The notes under the pieces: model-generated
Databases searched by the model: none
What the model was told of the DNA's origin: nothing
Seen by the model: the letters and a program-made list of their open reading frames with translations, nothing else
Translations under genes and position numbers: made by a program
Part shown: piece after piece, positions 1 to 12,934 of the stretch
Position numbering within the stretch: the stretch's first letter is position 1
How the letters are laid out: every line of letters starts with the position of its first letter
From: Paguma larvata
Lineage: Eukaryota; Chordata; Mammalia; Carnivora; Viverridae
NCBI GenBank assembly: GCA_030068075.1
Contig: CM057829.1
Location: 84,249,132 to 84,313,131 of the forward strand
Length of the DNA stretch: 64,000 nucleotides
Direction: 5' to 3'

Positions 1-923
1 ATATTAGTAATTATGGTTTGGAGTGGTCAGAGTGTAAATAGCAGTGAGGTCACCAGAATACTAACATATTGGTGGCAGGGATTGTAATGGTGACCAAAGC
101 AGGGCCACACTGTTTGATTAGTTTATCTCCTACATATTGCATAAGGACATTATAAAAGCAAATGCAATTATTATAAATGCATTTATAATTCTGAAATGTT
201 TAGTGAATAATGAATATAAATTTTATGCATAAATGTATTTTACACATAAAAATTGTATCTATAAAGGGAATACTTAAGCTTGCAAGTATTAAATAAAAGA
301 TAAAATTCTTATATAAATATTCCTCTAGTGAAACACAGGTCTTTAAATATAATTTGATTGGTTCTAATAGAGATCTTCATTTTCAAAGTTAATTCAAGGG
401 AAAAAATTCCTGCAATCTTGAATATGATTTTTCTTTTTCTGTTCACTAATAATTTGTGCTTTAATCATCAGAGATAGCCTTTGGAGACTGGTGAACTAAT
501 CATTTATTCTTTTCTTCATACTGCCCAATTGTGGAGACATCCCGGATGTCTATCAATTATATATACTTTTGTTATCCATTTGTAATACAGCTTTTTATAC
601 TTCTAATCTCTTTGGTAAATAGCAATTCCAGGCCTTTTCTAGACTTGTGTATATGCTCCATTTTAACATTGGTTCTATAATAGAGTAGAAAACCTTCAGA
701 AAAATAGTCTATATACAGTCATCATGTTTCTAAATTATGTTTTATTAATTTAATTTAGGTTAAAACATAGGCCTTATTCATGTAACATTTTGTTCTAATT
801 GCATCTTTCCAAGTCTGTTTATCTTGGAATCAGAATCTTGACTTCTATATTGAGTACACCCAGGCAAGATGTTCCATACATAGCAATACCTAGAAGGGTG
901 CTCTAATTTAAGACTTATGATGA
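1..923. other. Unassigned AT-rich sequence
   Basis: No ORF of interest, no recognisable repeat and no RNA gene. Stop codons are dense in all frames, as expected for non-coding mammalian DNA. Confidence 0.5.
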
Positions 924-930
924 CAACACA

Positions 931-975
<45 letters not shown>
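924..975. repeat. (CA)n microsatellite
   Basis: About 26 CA units interrupted once by a T (acacatacac). The apparent ORF across it on the minus strand is a poly Cys-Val artefact of the dinucleotide. The length makes it likely to be polymorphic. Confidence 0.95.
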
Positions 976-977
<2 letters not shown>

Positions 978-3900
978 AAAATGATTGAACTTCCACTCTA
1001 CTGTAAGAATTATTTACACTTTATAACACAATTAACTTAGGCATAGTTATATTCAACAAAATATGCATAATGCTTCTTCACTAAGGGTAAAAACTTTTAA
1101 GTTGAGGAGGCATGAGTATAGCAAGCTGAACTGCCTTAGTATATGGATTAAAAACAGAAGTTTGATAAATATAAAAGGGGTAGAGGTTTGCCTTGTCTCT
1201 ACTGAGAATTATCACTGAGATCCTTGGGTGTGTTACTTACTATCTCAAACTCTCAGTTTCCTATTTTATAAGGTATGAATAAAAGCAACCTCCTCATAGA
1301 AATGCAATGACAAATTGATCAGATATGGTAAGCATAGAAATTAGTAGAGGGTCTGGAATAATTGTTGTTCAATGCATTCCATTGATTCTTGGAATTTCAT
1401 ATCTGCAGACACAATCTGAATTTGTCTTCTTCCAGGCTTTTGCTGGTTTTCTTCTGATTCCCACAGTGATCTATTAATTGTATGCATTGTATGCAGATAT
1501 CCATTCCCACAACTCTTACTGATTTTGCTGGATTCCCAATCTCTATATGAAAGTGCTGAAAGCCCAAACTTTCAAACAATCACCAACTGATGTCTAAGAG
1601 GTTGTTTTTTTTCTCTCTCTCTAAAATGTCCTGATAAAACTTTCTGTCTCCAGTTTTACCTATAAAGTCAGTTTGGAGTCTCTAATGTCAGGCCCCTAAG
1701 GTCCTATCAGTCAGTCTCCATCAGAAATCTTGGGTTAGTGTCTTGCTCTTAGCAGTATTCTATGTGGTGGTGATAAGATGAGGAATGCTGTTTTTAGTTG
1801 CTTATTTTTGTTTGTTCCATGTTTTATTCCTTGTTAATATGGATTTTTAAAAAAGCTTTCATAGATACATGTATTCCATATTTCTTATGAAACTTTACTA
1901 AGCCTTTTTTTTCTGGCTATAATCAATGATATGATTTCACAAAACCAGAAATGTCTTCACGGGGACAATAATAGAACTACAGTTTTTTATACTTACGAAT
2001 ACCAATTTTTTCCAGTACAGCACCCATTAAAATGTGCTCATTTTATTCTTGTTCTTTTCCCCACAATAGTCTCATGGACTCCAGTAACTGTGACAAAACC
2101 TCATTCTGTGTTTTTAATGACATTTTAGTTACCATGCTAAAATCAGGTTGAAAATGACCTTTATTAAATTCAATTCAAAATTTTTATTGACAAATAATAA
2201 TGTGCCATTAAATAATAAATGAGGAAAATAGATTTCATTAATCATAATTTCGAAGCTAAAATTCTGACTGAAACCTGGGAGGAGAGAGAGAAGAATACCT
2301 AAATCATTTAACTAAAAAATTGAAAGTATAATTATTTTGTAACATATTTGGTATATTATTTAACCTAAAAATAAAATGCAAAAATAAAGTTTTGGAGAGT
2401 ATCAAGTAATTACTTAAATTTCAGAATAATTTTTACATGGAAATTTGATTCTATACGTGTAAATAAAATGTATATATGATGAATTTATAAAAATTATGGC
2501 AATAACTGACATATATATAATTTAAGTAAATATTCATTATTTATTCAATAGACTGTAGAGAATATATGTTAAAATGTTCTATGACTTTAATATTGGTAAA
2601 TATTTCTTATTAGGTTTGAGATTTCTAAGTGGATAATGAGAGAAAACTGAAGGGATAGAAGCTTTATGCATTGTTAATGTAAAACCTTTTCTTGAGAGAA
2701 AAATATGATCCCAAAATATTATATCAGCTTCTATACCTTAGTAAACACAACACGCTTTGGTCAGTGGGCATCATAATAAACATGAATTTTTGTTCTGTGG
2801 TGCTTGTTACCGTAACATTGAACTTATGGCTGCCTAAATACTAGCTCCAGATTATAGGTAGAGTTTGCTTTACTGAGAGAGTCTCTGATATCAACTATTT
2901 GTTTCCATTTACCTCTTTCTTACTGAACTAAAATGAAGAATGTTCAGCTCCATGACCTCCTGGGCTCTGTGACACTTCTGTCTTTTTCAAAAATTAATTA
3001 GTGAATGAAAGGCTGAATCAGCCTTCTTCCAAGCAATTTTCTTGCTCTTCAGAAAGTTAACTTCTCTACTCTCATTATCAATGTCCTTTGCCTTGTCAGC
3101 AGCATTTAAAACATTATCCATTATTTCTGCATCACTAGCACAATGTCAATGGGAGGGGGCGAGACCCTTTTTGTGGAGCTCAGCCCAGTGGCAGGGTTAA
3201 TCAGAGTGGCAGGATCGCGGGTGTCAAACAATCCAACAAGGAGACAATCCAGGATCCAGGTTGAGTTATTAGGTGCTGTTGGTAACAAAGAGATGGAGAG
3301 CTGTCAATAGAGCTGCAGCCAGCAGTGGGCATCAGGATCTAGGATATGGGACCCAGGCTTCAAAAATCATCTTTAAGATAAAGCAATGAGTACCTAGTAA
3401 ATTTATTAATAAAACAAATGGAAGCCTTTTTAAAGATCAAGATTGGGGTCAGAACCTCAGTTTGGGTTCACAGAATAGAACAAAGGATCATACGGATGGA
3501 TTATATGCTGGAAAAAGGGTGTCTGGTCTTTTCATTCAACCTATCAATGCTGGGGATTCTCCTACGTAGGATTCTCCTGACAGAATCACCTACCTTGCCC
3601 AGTCTCCTTGCCCTTCTAAATGATACAGTTCTGTTTTGTGCCACAACACACTGCCTTTACCTCCAATACAGTATTTGTCACCAATTTATGTTCTTCTTCA
3701 CATTATAACTATCTTCTTTTATTTCAAGATGTTTTAAAAGATGAAATTTTTTCCTTAACATTATTTTTTCCAGACAATTCTAGAAACTTTATAGTGATCA
3801 TTCTTAACTTGTAACTTTGAAAAGAATCAATACGAAAGATTTTAGATATCAAATAAAAATATTTTAGATATAAAAATATAAAAAATAATGTTATATTCAA

Positions 3901-4927
3901 TGAATACATAAAAAGTATAAATTTCCTTGAATATAAAACAGTAACAAAGTCTGGATTGTGTTTGCCTCATGGAAGAGAGAGGAATGAGACTGGGGAGCAA
4001 AACAGTGATCTTTAACTCTATACAATATTTTTAAGAAGAAAAAATGTGAGATAAATACAAAAAAAAAACATTACTATTTTAATTTTTGTTGGCAGATGCA
4101 TGGGTTTTTGTTTTGTCTTTCTTAGCAAGTTTCCTGAACTTTAAATTAGAGTATGTGTAAGAAAAAATGAGAGATAGAAAAACAGAGAGAGTGAGAAAAA
4201 AAAAAGATAACCCCTCACTCCTTTAATTTTTTCTTCAATTAATCAAATGCTATATTCTGTCTCCAAAAATTTTGTTTCAGTTTTCCATCTGTCCTGACTC
4301 TTGCCATCTGCCCACTACCGATTTTAACTTCATTCTGCTATATTCTTTGAATCTCATGTCAACCTCTTCCTGCGAATTATAGACAGGAAAATGACCAAGA
4401 ACCAGAAAACACAACCATGTACCCAAGTAGGGAAACCTTTAAAGAAGAGGCAGATGCAGGTTTAGGCCAAATGACAGTGACTTTGGTCTACCAGACAAGA
4501 CTTTCTGAGAGATGGAGTGTAGGGACATGATAAGGAGCCCACCGATTGCCTGATTTGAAGATACTGATATCTCAAAGTGAGTAAGAGTAGGGTTGGATAA
4601 GAGTGAGATTTATTTGGGATAAATGTAGATAGGAGATTGGGGAAGGAATTAGAGGAGATATTTCACGTGATAACTACTTTGGGACAGGATGGTAGGTAAA
4701 GGCATGAATGCAGATGATAGGAAGAAAAATAGAAAAATATAGATATGCATTTTTATACATATTGATATAAATTAAATGGGTGAATAAATTACAATAAATG
4801 TACATGAAATCATTCTTAACTAGATAAATCAAGTGAAAATTGAGCAGAGCAAGGCAAGTCATATTTTTAAGTGAGTAAATTTTATTAAATAAGGAAAATT
4901 TAAATGATTCTTTACTATCCTTCCTTC

Positions 4928-4928
<1 letters not shown>
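976..4928. other. Unassigned AT-rich sequence
   Basis: About 4 kb with no gene and no repeat I can name. The small ORFs here (up to 96 aa near 3418-3708) have no recognisable domain and look like chance frames. A locally more GC-rich patch at about 3150-3370 contains a few CpGs and is discussed as a finding. Confidence 0.5.

Positions 4929-4962
<34 letters not shown>
4929..4962. repeat. (CA)n microsatellite
   Basis: A pure run of about 17 CA units. The ORF track here encodes an alternating Thr-His tract, which is not a real protein. Confidence 0.95.
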
Positions 4963-4964
<2 letters not shown>

Positions 4965-5789
4965 CGATGGAAGGATATATAAAAATCTGGACAGGAAAGA
5001 AAATATGGAGTTTAAATACACTCTTCAGGTGGTTCTGGGATGAGCCTTTTGTCTTCACCACTGAGATTAGCTACTCTTCAACTCACTTGCATTTGCAAAA
5101 CTCAGGATTTTATCTGATCGAATACTGCGTGTAAGAGTAGTCAAACCAAACTTACTCCCTTAAAAATTAGGAAGACAACTCCCGAAAAAAACGCTAAGTT
5201 AGAATATGGTAAGTATCATAAATAGACCAATCTCACTGGCACTGTAAAACTACTCAGGGTCTAGATCGCATTCAGAAATGAGTTTTCTGAAAAGAGCACA
5301 AAATTATGTTTCAGCTTCATGGTTTATTCATTCTTTTTGATGGACTATAGTAGCTTTCTAATATTGTATCTGTATTTAAAGTGACAAAATTGTAGTTGGG
5401 AAAAATCATGGCTTATTCAATTGCATTTTCTCATAAAAATATTTGAAAATTCCAATTAAGATTGGAACAGATATGTTACAATTTCTAATCTTCTTCCTAA
5501 GACCAGTTTTATAAAAGAGTTCCAAATGAGTCATAAACAGAATCTTTCACTGGCAATTTTCAGTGCTTTGGAATTTTTAAAAAAGAAGTGATTTTTACAT
5601 TCTGAGTTCTGTACTTATGGAAAAATCAATATGATAATCCTTAATAATCTTATTTTCACAAATTTCAGACCATATGTGATTATCTCCAACTGTACTCCAA
5701 AACTTATTCCTTTTACATCCTAATTTCTCTTTTCTCATGATTGGCAGATATTTTGAAATACACATGTGACAGATTCTTTGAATCTTGTC
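4963..5789. other. Unassigned AT-rich sequence
   Basis: No gene, RNA or repeat recognised. Confidence 0.45.
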
Positions 5790-6215
5790 TCGAGTTTCCC
5801 AAGTGCTAGTCTCTTCTTCTATGGTAGTACACCTCCTTGTTGTTAGCAGGGGTCATGGCCACCTTGAGAAAAATACTATGATGTCCGATCTGCCTTACAG
5901 CCAGGGGACATGGAAGTAAGTTTTAGCCAATGGGTTGTGGAAACAAATGGCATATACAACTTCTAGGAAACCTCTCTAAAAGGGATAAGTTTATCCAATT
6001 CCTTCCTTTTCCCTCCTTCTTACTGGTTGCAATTGCAGACGATTTGTCTCGAACTTAAAAGTCAAGTTTTGAGTATGATAAAGAAAAACATGGGTAATAA
6101 GATGCACCGGATACAATGCAGATCATACCAGTCCTAAAAATACTGATCTGGGCCTCTGTGTAAGGAAATAAATCTTCATCTTGATTAAACCAGAGTTTCT
6201 TTCACTCACGGTTAC
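5790..6215 (+). repeat. Ancient interspersed repeat, family not assigned
   Basis: The order of segments (gccaatgggttgtgg, then acttctaggaaacctctc, then a ccttcctttt/actggttgcaattgcagac block, ending near aaataaatcttcatcttg) resembles a familiar old mammalian LTR- or MER-type repeat. I cannot name the family by eye. It is heavily diverged and non-coding. Confidence 0.35.
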
Positions 6216-6480
6216 ACTTCTTCCTAAATACATATTTTAGAACACATTATATTCAATGGCTAGCTCTATCTATTATTTCTGCGTAGGACATAGACCATAA
6301 AATAAGGATAGGAGATATACATTTGATATCAGTATTTGTATTACAGGAATAACTGAACATTTAAACACCCTACAGACTTCTTAGATATTTCATTTGATCA
6401 ATTTTGATACCTCCAAAGTCCCATTTTAGTCCTTTTAATTCATATCACATGCCATTTTCCTACTTGTCTCTTTACTTTTG

Positions 6481-6700
6481 TTCTATTTTTTTAATATTTA
6501 TTTATTTTTGAGAGAGAGAGAGAGAGCATGAGTGAAGGAGGGGCAGAGTGAGAGGGAGACACAATCCAAAGCAGGCTCCAGGCTCTAGGCTCTATGGTGT
6601 CAGCACAGGGCAACATGTGGGGCTCGAACCCATGGATCATGAAACAAAGTCAGATGCTTAACCAACTGATCCACCCAACCACTCCTATTCTATTTTTTTA
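6481..6700 (-). mobile_element. CAN SINE, felid type, antisense
   Basis: Reverse complement of a tRNA-Lys-derived carnivore SINE. The T-rich tail and the gagagagagag tract lie left, and the tRNA-like head lies right. It is flanked by a 13-bp perfect duplication ttctattttttta at 6481-6493 and 6688-6700. The head is diverged (ccacccaaccactcc), so it is not a recent copy. Confidence 0.92.
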
Positions 6701-6777
6701 TTGCTACTTTTCTTGGACTTCCATCATATTTCTTGTTTGCTTGTTTGTCTTTGACATCATTCCTTCACAGCGTGGTT

Positions 6778-6833
6778 TTTTTTGTTGTTGTTGTGGTTGT
6801 TTATTTGTTGTTTCGTTTTGTTTCGTTTTGTTT
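6778..6833. repeat. T-rich simple repeat
   Basis: TTG-rich stretch followed by two tttcgttttg-like units. This is low-complexity sequence. Confidence 0.6.
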
Positions 6834-9800
6834 GTAAAGGCATTAGTGACATCTACACTCCCAGGTTTCCTGATTCACTCCCAGGTCTTGTCACAGTGAC
6901 TGTGAAACTCTAACTCTCTTTCTCTTTTTCTCATCTACATTTATGTCCTGCCCCCAAATTGAACATGTTGAACATCTGAAAGTAAAACAATTTTTAGGTC
7001 CAAGATATTTTAAGAGACTCTAAAGGCATCAGGGATACTCTTGAAAATTTTAAAATATTTGAAGTTGGTTTAAAATAACCAGAATTATAAAACACACAGT
7101 TCTTTGAATACGTTCCTGAGTGACATTTTAAAAAGGCAAGTTATATCAAATTTTAATGTACTCTAAGAAGGAATTAATATTTAGGAAGATAAGAACCTGA
7201 GTAAAATGACCAATTCTTTGAAATTCAACTTGTTCCATAGCCTATATGTGGAACAGGCCTGAAATAAAATACAGCATCCTGAAAATGCCACTGATCAACC
7301 CAAAATCAAAATAGAGGGAATACCACTGCCAGCTATGGTCTTAAAACATGATGCCGCTTTCTTATTTCATGTATTTTCCCTAACAATTCTTCTAAGTTAT
7401 TTCTCATGAGAAAAATTGAGTTAAGTCATCCTCAGAAAAGTGAGTCATAGCAACTAAACACACAGGAGTATCATTCCATGGGTGAAAAAATGAGAGCAGT
7501 TCTATTTCAAACATGCCAGATGCTATACATTTTCTGGAAAGAATCAGGATAGCAGGTCTTTAGTGAGACTTCCCGCTAAGCTGAACATCTGTTCATAATA
7601 TATTGTGCACTTGCTAGTCAGCCTAAGAATGCTAAGGCGATTAGAACATCTTGATTGTGTTTTCTAATAGTATACAGACAAAAGGAGATGTGGAAAGGAG
7701 CATAAGGCAGGCAGGAAATCAACACTCAGCCACCATCCAAATATGTACCACCCTGTTTCTCGACTGGTTTCTCCATTAATCAGTTCATAGAAATTTTCAC
7801 AAAAGTGTGATTGACCTATTCAAGAAAAGTATGTGACTCTCCTTGAAATGAATAAATAGCTAAAGAGAGGATAGATGAAAAAATTCACATATGCAAAAGC
7901 ATATGTATTTCTGTAAGTATTTTAATTTATTTGACCTTTTTGTCTGAATTGTTCCTCTATACCACTGAAATTGCAAACAGCATAACCTTGTAAGATATAT
8001 AGAATAGATTGCTTCGTAAAATTGATTTTCCCATTTAAATATTCCTCTTCATCTATTACTTTATATCTGGTCATTTGCTAAATTCTACCTGAGTTTTTCT
8101 AGCCAATGACCTTATATCTGTAAATACTGCATTAAAAATTCATATATTCTATTGAGGATCTCTAAACAAGCACTAGAATGATCATGAAGAGCCATCACAT
8201 CACTGTACCTCATTTGCAAATTGAAAATAAAAGTAAGTTTTTAACTACTGAAACATATCCCCTTATTAAACCGTCTAATTTACCAGTGATACAGATTCAG
8301 AACAGTTATGCAAGAATGCAATTATTCCCTCAGGCAGTACCTGATGAAGTAAATTTGATTCGATTAATTGAATCTATATGTGAGGAAAATCTATGAAAAC
8401 CTGAATATCCTGAAAAAAATTATAACATTGTTTAACTTTGTAAGGAAAAGATGTTAACATTATGGGTACAGGAAAGATAACAAGAACATTTTTTCCAAGG
8501 ACCATAATCATACTTAGGTCATTATTGTTTGATTAGCCATATTAGTTTTGAACATGTATTTCATATAATCATTTTGAGTATAATTCAGACAAAGAGCATG
8601 AGACTTTGCTAAAACTAAGTGGTAGAAATTAGTTTCAAAAAAAACTTTTCTTTAAATAATGATGACCATTTACGTACGGATCAAGAGTACTACAATGCAC
8701 GCTGGGAAACAGGGTTGCCGAAAACATGGTGCATGCTTAGCTTCTCAGACTCAGAAAATAAAATAGAGAGGTCTTTTAGTAGTTCTGACCATTTTAGATA
8801 TTTGAAACATTTGTCATAGTTTTTATATAATTGAAATATCTAATTTCTCAAGGGAAGAAGTGATTTTGTCGGCAAAACCCACCCTATATCGCAACATTCA
8901 GCATATGGTAGATTATTCCAGCCCATGGATGATACAAAAACAAACAAAAAGATGTATTTTAAAAAAAAGAAAAACTCATGTTATGGGACATCTTATTTGA
9001 ATTAATGATTCTCATAGAGAAAACTTAAGAAAACATAGAAGCTATACCCTGAATTGGTAAAATGCAAGTGTTTTGCATACATTTTCCCAAATGGTCCAAT
9101 TCAGAGACTAATATCTCAAAAATTAGCAGTAACTAAGAGGGAAAAATACAAAGTGGATTATCGAGTTTAGTGTAATGTCTTCACTAAGGTGTTTTGTAAC
9201 AGGATTGGTATGTTCTATAACCCAAATCACTGTTGAGATAACTAATATATGATCCAGTCTATTTATGTGTCTAGAATAGATAGATATAGCATGTTATATA
9301 CATATTTATAAAATATAAGTGCAATTTTGTTATCTTTCAAAGCTGATCTAGTCTTTTCCTATCAGCCTTACGTATTTCTAATAGATTGATTATTGATAGC
9401 TGTACTTGAAAAAATATAGCTCCAAAATCCTGGAAATTATAAATAGATAGCAATAAGTATGGCTCTGCATTTTCTATGTTCAGTTTTACTTTTTATTTAT
9501 TTATTATTTTTTATTAATATTTCCTTCAATGAGTATTTAGTTTTGTATTGTTTAAAAAGGAACGGTTGTTCAGTTATTCTCTGGGTGTGTATTTTTAGAA
9601 TATAGATTTACTTTGAAAAGAAGTAACATGAAGGTAGTTGTCAGCACTGAGGTGATTGCAAGAGAATTTAGCTCCTATGAATGAACTCATGCCCCTTTGC
9701 CTGAGTGATTCATATAGGAGAAAATTACAGATAATTCTGTTAACCTATGCCTATGTTCAGTATACATAAAGAATGGGAAAGAAGCCAGAATGTTGGAAGC

Positions 9801-11049
9801 AGAAATGTCCCAATCTAAAAAAAAAAAATGTTTCGCAGGAAATCACTGGTATCAGATGACATTTGCCTTTTAATAGGGTTATTAGATTGTGAGAGGCCAT
9901 TCACAGGCATTTCCGAACTTTTTTCAAAACGTCTTTCAAAGCCTCGCATAATAAACTTGCAGAAAAAAATAGGAGATGTGAATTGGAAGAAAATACTCTT
10001 AAATAGATTGATAATTGATTAAACATCTAGGTTTATGCATGCATCACAGAAATCATAACACTCTCTCTTCAAAGTTTCTATCAAGGACTTCACTGAGTCA
10101 GGAGTGGTACCCTTACATGTGTTCAGGTTGGCACAAACCTGGAGGGGAGAGTTGATATTGAGATAGCATAATTGTATACAAAAAAAAAAAAAAAACCCAC
10201 ACTTTTATAAGTTGGATTGGTGGGCCATATCTAACAAGAAGAGATTTAGGAAGATAAATGTCAGCCCCTATTAGATTTAAAAATTCACTAAAATCCTAGA
10301 GGAAAGGGGAAGTACAGTTCGAACTGTTATAAGGCCATCAGAGAGGAGACAGAAAACTCTGGATGGGAGAATAAAGTTAATTACCTCTCAGGTTTCTTCC
10401 ACCTCTTAAGTTAAATAATTATAATGTATGTGTATTATACTATATAAATCTGAGAATTGTTTTGAAAGTATTTATCAGGAAAGCTACTTATGTCTCTTTG
10501 GGCATCCGGTTGAATACCAACTCATTGTTCATGAAAAGATTATTCTGGTCTCTCAGCATGATCGTGATAAACTAAGCTTAAAAAAGTTTTCAAATTCTCA
10601 TAAACCTAGAATACTTTATCTATTGCAAGTAGTCAATTCATTTTAATGTTGGAGAAAGAAATTTTCTGCTTTTACTTTTGTAGGAACTAGTTCTATTCAG
10701 ATATTATTACTATGCTCCCTTTACTCAAATAGACAGAATAATTGGAATAATAATTTTAAATGCATATCAAATACAAGGGAATAGTCATAATTTTGGTACA
10801 AGACACCATTTTTAGGTGTTTAAAAATCTAATTTTTAATAAAGCAAGTTTCACATTGGCAATAAAGTCACTTGGAAATGGATTTATTACAAATGATATTT
10901 TTCAAATAAAATTAGTGCTTACCACTGGTGTGAAAAATCAAAAGAATTTTGACATGGCAATCATATTGATCTTACAAGAACATTCCTCCTACTGATGTAC
11001 TAAGTTTAAAGTTCTTAAATAACCCAATTAGGGACCTTTAAGAGAGAAA
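6834..11049. other. Unassigned AT-rich sequence
   Basis: More than 4 kb without a recognisable gene or repeat. Short ORFs of 64-72 aa (8178, 8619, 9828, 10428) have no domain, no codon bias and no splice context that I can defend. An A16 run lies near 10180. A perfect 8-bp hairpin lies at 7887-7906. Confidence 0.45.
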
Positions 11050-11420
11050 GAGGAAAAAAAATCCTGGCCGAATGATGACTAATTAGAATGACAGGCGTTC
11101 TTCTGACTCATGGGGGAGTCACAGTACCTAAGCAGTAAAAATAGTGTCTCATTAGTCTTTTAAACATTATTCCCAGGTTTCCGTGAAATTGATATTTAAT
11201 CACTTTCCCAGTGTACAGCAGGCGCTTATTACACTGGAAAGACTTGGGGAGTGAAAAGTTTATAAAATTTCTGTCAATCTCTTCTCAATTTGAAGAATGA
11301 TTCATTATAATGGGCCACCAGTGGCAGAAGGACCCTGAATGGAACCCTGTAATTAACTTCGCTTCCTGCTTTATTGATGGCATTTGCTGGGTTCTGAGAT
11401 TAGATGGTGTATCTGGTGGG
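11050..11420. promoter_or_regulatory. Candidate conserved enhancer-like block
   Basis: Non-repetitive and less AT-rich than its surroundings. It has a cluster of developmental factor motifs: TAATTA at 11080-11085, TGACAG (MEIS/TGIF-like) at 11089-11094, TGACTCA (AP-1) at 11104-11110, TGTCAATC (PBX-like) at 11272-11279, and a second TAATTA at 11350-11355. No ORF. Function is inferred from motif density only. Conservation cannot be checked here. Confidence 0.3.
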
Positions 11421-12707
11421 ATGTACCCTATGGATTGTACTGTACAGTATTCCAAACTACATCTAAATCCTATCCGTGGTTAGATTATTTAAAATTCTAT
11501 ATGTTGCTTTTCTGAAATTTGGGGCTATTTTAAAGTATTTGGAGACTAAGTTTGCTACTGAGAGAGTATACATAGAATTAGTGTCTAAAGGAAGAAAATA
11601 CATATCTAATTTTGGGGACAACTCTGTAAAGAACAAAAATTGTCACTAAGATTATATAGCACAACAATTTCCTTTTAAAATTGTCAATATATTTGATCTC
11701 TGATTTGTTTTTATGAAATATAGCTATTCCTTTAGAAGTATTCAATACTATTTTACTCTTATTAAATGCTTAAAATAAAAGGTATGGTTATAAGAGATAT
11801 TTTATTTTTGCCATTAAGTCTACAATTAACTTTCACATGTATACATGGAACTTTAAGAAAAATCAATCCAGTAACCACGTCTCCCTCCAAAAAAGAATAT
11901 TTTTTGAAACTTAACCAAAGAAAATAGGAAAGGGTGAACGCAAAGGGTTTTTTTATTTGTTTGTTTTTGTTTTTGTTTTTGTTTTATTCCATTTGGCATG
12001 ACAAACCTTGCAGTAGTTTGTTCACTCCATAGGTAGGATAGTTATTCTGTGTTTTATTTTCTATCCTAATAAAAAAATTCTCTATATTTTTATTTGAAGG
12101 AGTGACATAATCAGGACATTTACCATTCTTTATATTATCGAGTTCATCTATTTTTGATTTCCCATTTCCAGTCCACCCTGGGAAAAGGGATTGCTTCGTT
12201 GGGATAGAAGGTCCCAGGAAGTTCCAAGGCAGTTTCTGTGAAACTAGTCTAGGGTTTTGTCTCCTCACAGAATTCATTCCCTAATGGGGGTAAGGACATA
12301 AAACTATTATAACTCAGTACAGTAAGTAGTTTTCTAGCACATACTATGACTTCATGAGCAAATGTTAGGAAGAGCATTCAGAGAAACTCTTCATATGATT
12401 GAGGTTCAGAAATGAGTGGTGCCAATAAAATATTTTAAAGTAACTCAAGAATCTTTAAACTGTTATGTTTTATGGTCTAGCAGAATGCATTATTCTGGAA
12501 AACAGGAAACAAGGTCTACTATAGTTACACTAATAGGGTAAATAATGACACGAATTTAATGTATGAAGTGGGAAATAGAAATAGATTTTTGCCTTGATTG
12601 AAAATGAAGAATTTATTAAAAAGTCATTTTTAAACTTCCATTATTATTATTTAAAATCCCTCCCCACCACCAAATACTTTGCAATTAGTGTTCTTATTCA
12701 ATTCATT
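11421..12707. other. Unassigned sequence with a TTTTTG repeat
   Basis: No gene recognised. A short (TTTTTG)n tract lies at about 11949-11985. The 97-aa minus-strand ORF at 11984-12277 has no domain I recognise. Confidence 0.45.
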
Positions 12708-12934
12708 ATTTAAGACAGGGGCGCTTGAGTGGCTCAGTTGGTTGAGCATCTGATTCTTGATTTTGACTCAGGTCATGATCCCAGCGTCGTGGGAGTGAGC
12801 CCCACGTCAAGCTTCTTGCTGAGCATGGAGCCTGCTTAAGATTCTTTCTCTCTCCCTCTGCTCCTTTCTCACGTTTGCACACTCTCTCTCTCTAAAAAAA
12901 TAAAAAAACAAAGACAAAAACAAAATTTAAGATA
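12708..12934 (+). mobile_element. CAN SINE, older carnivore-wide type
   Basis: The head ggggcgcttgagtggctcag starts at 12718. The body is of the older type (gattcttgattttgactcag, gcatggagcctgcttaag), followed by a CT-rich region and an A-rich tail. A near-duplication atttaagaca/atttaagata flanks it at 12708-12717 and 12925-12934. Confidence 0.9.

Noticed and set aside
924..975. ORFs across (CA)n tracts
   Set aside because: Repetitive Cys-Val or Thr-His strings are microsatellite artefacts.
3418..3814. 96-aa and 64-aa plus-strand ORFs
   Set aside because: Overlapping frames with hydrophobic, T-rich-driven composition and no recognisable family.
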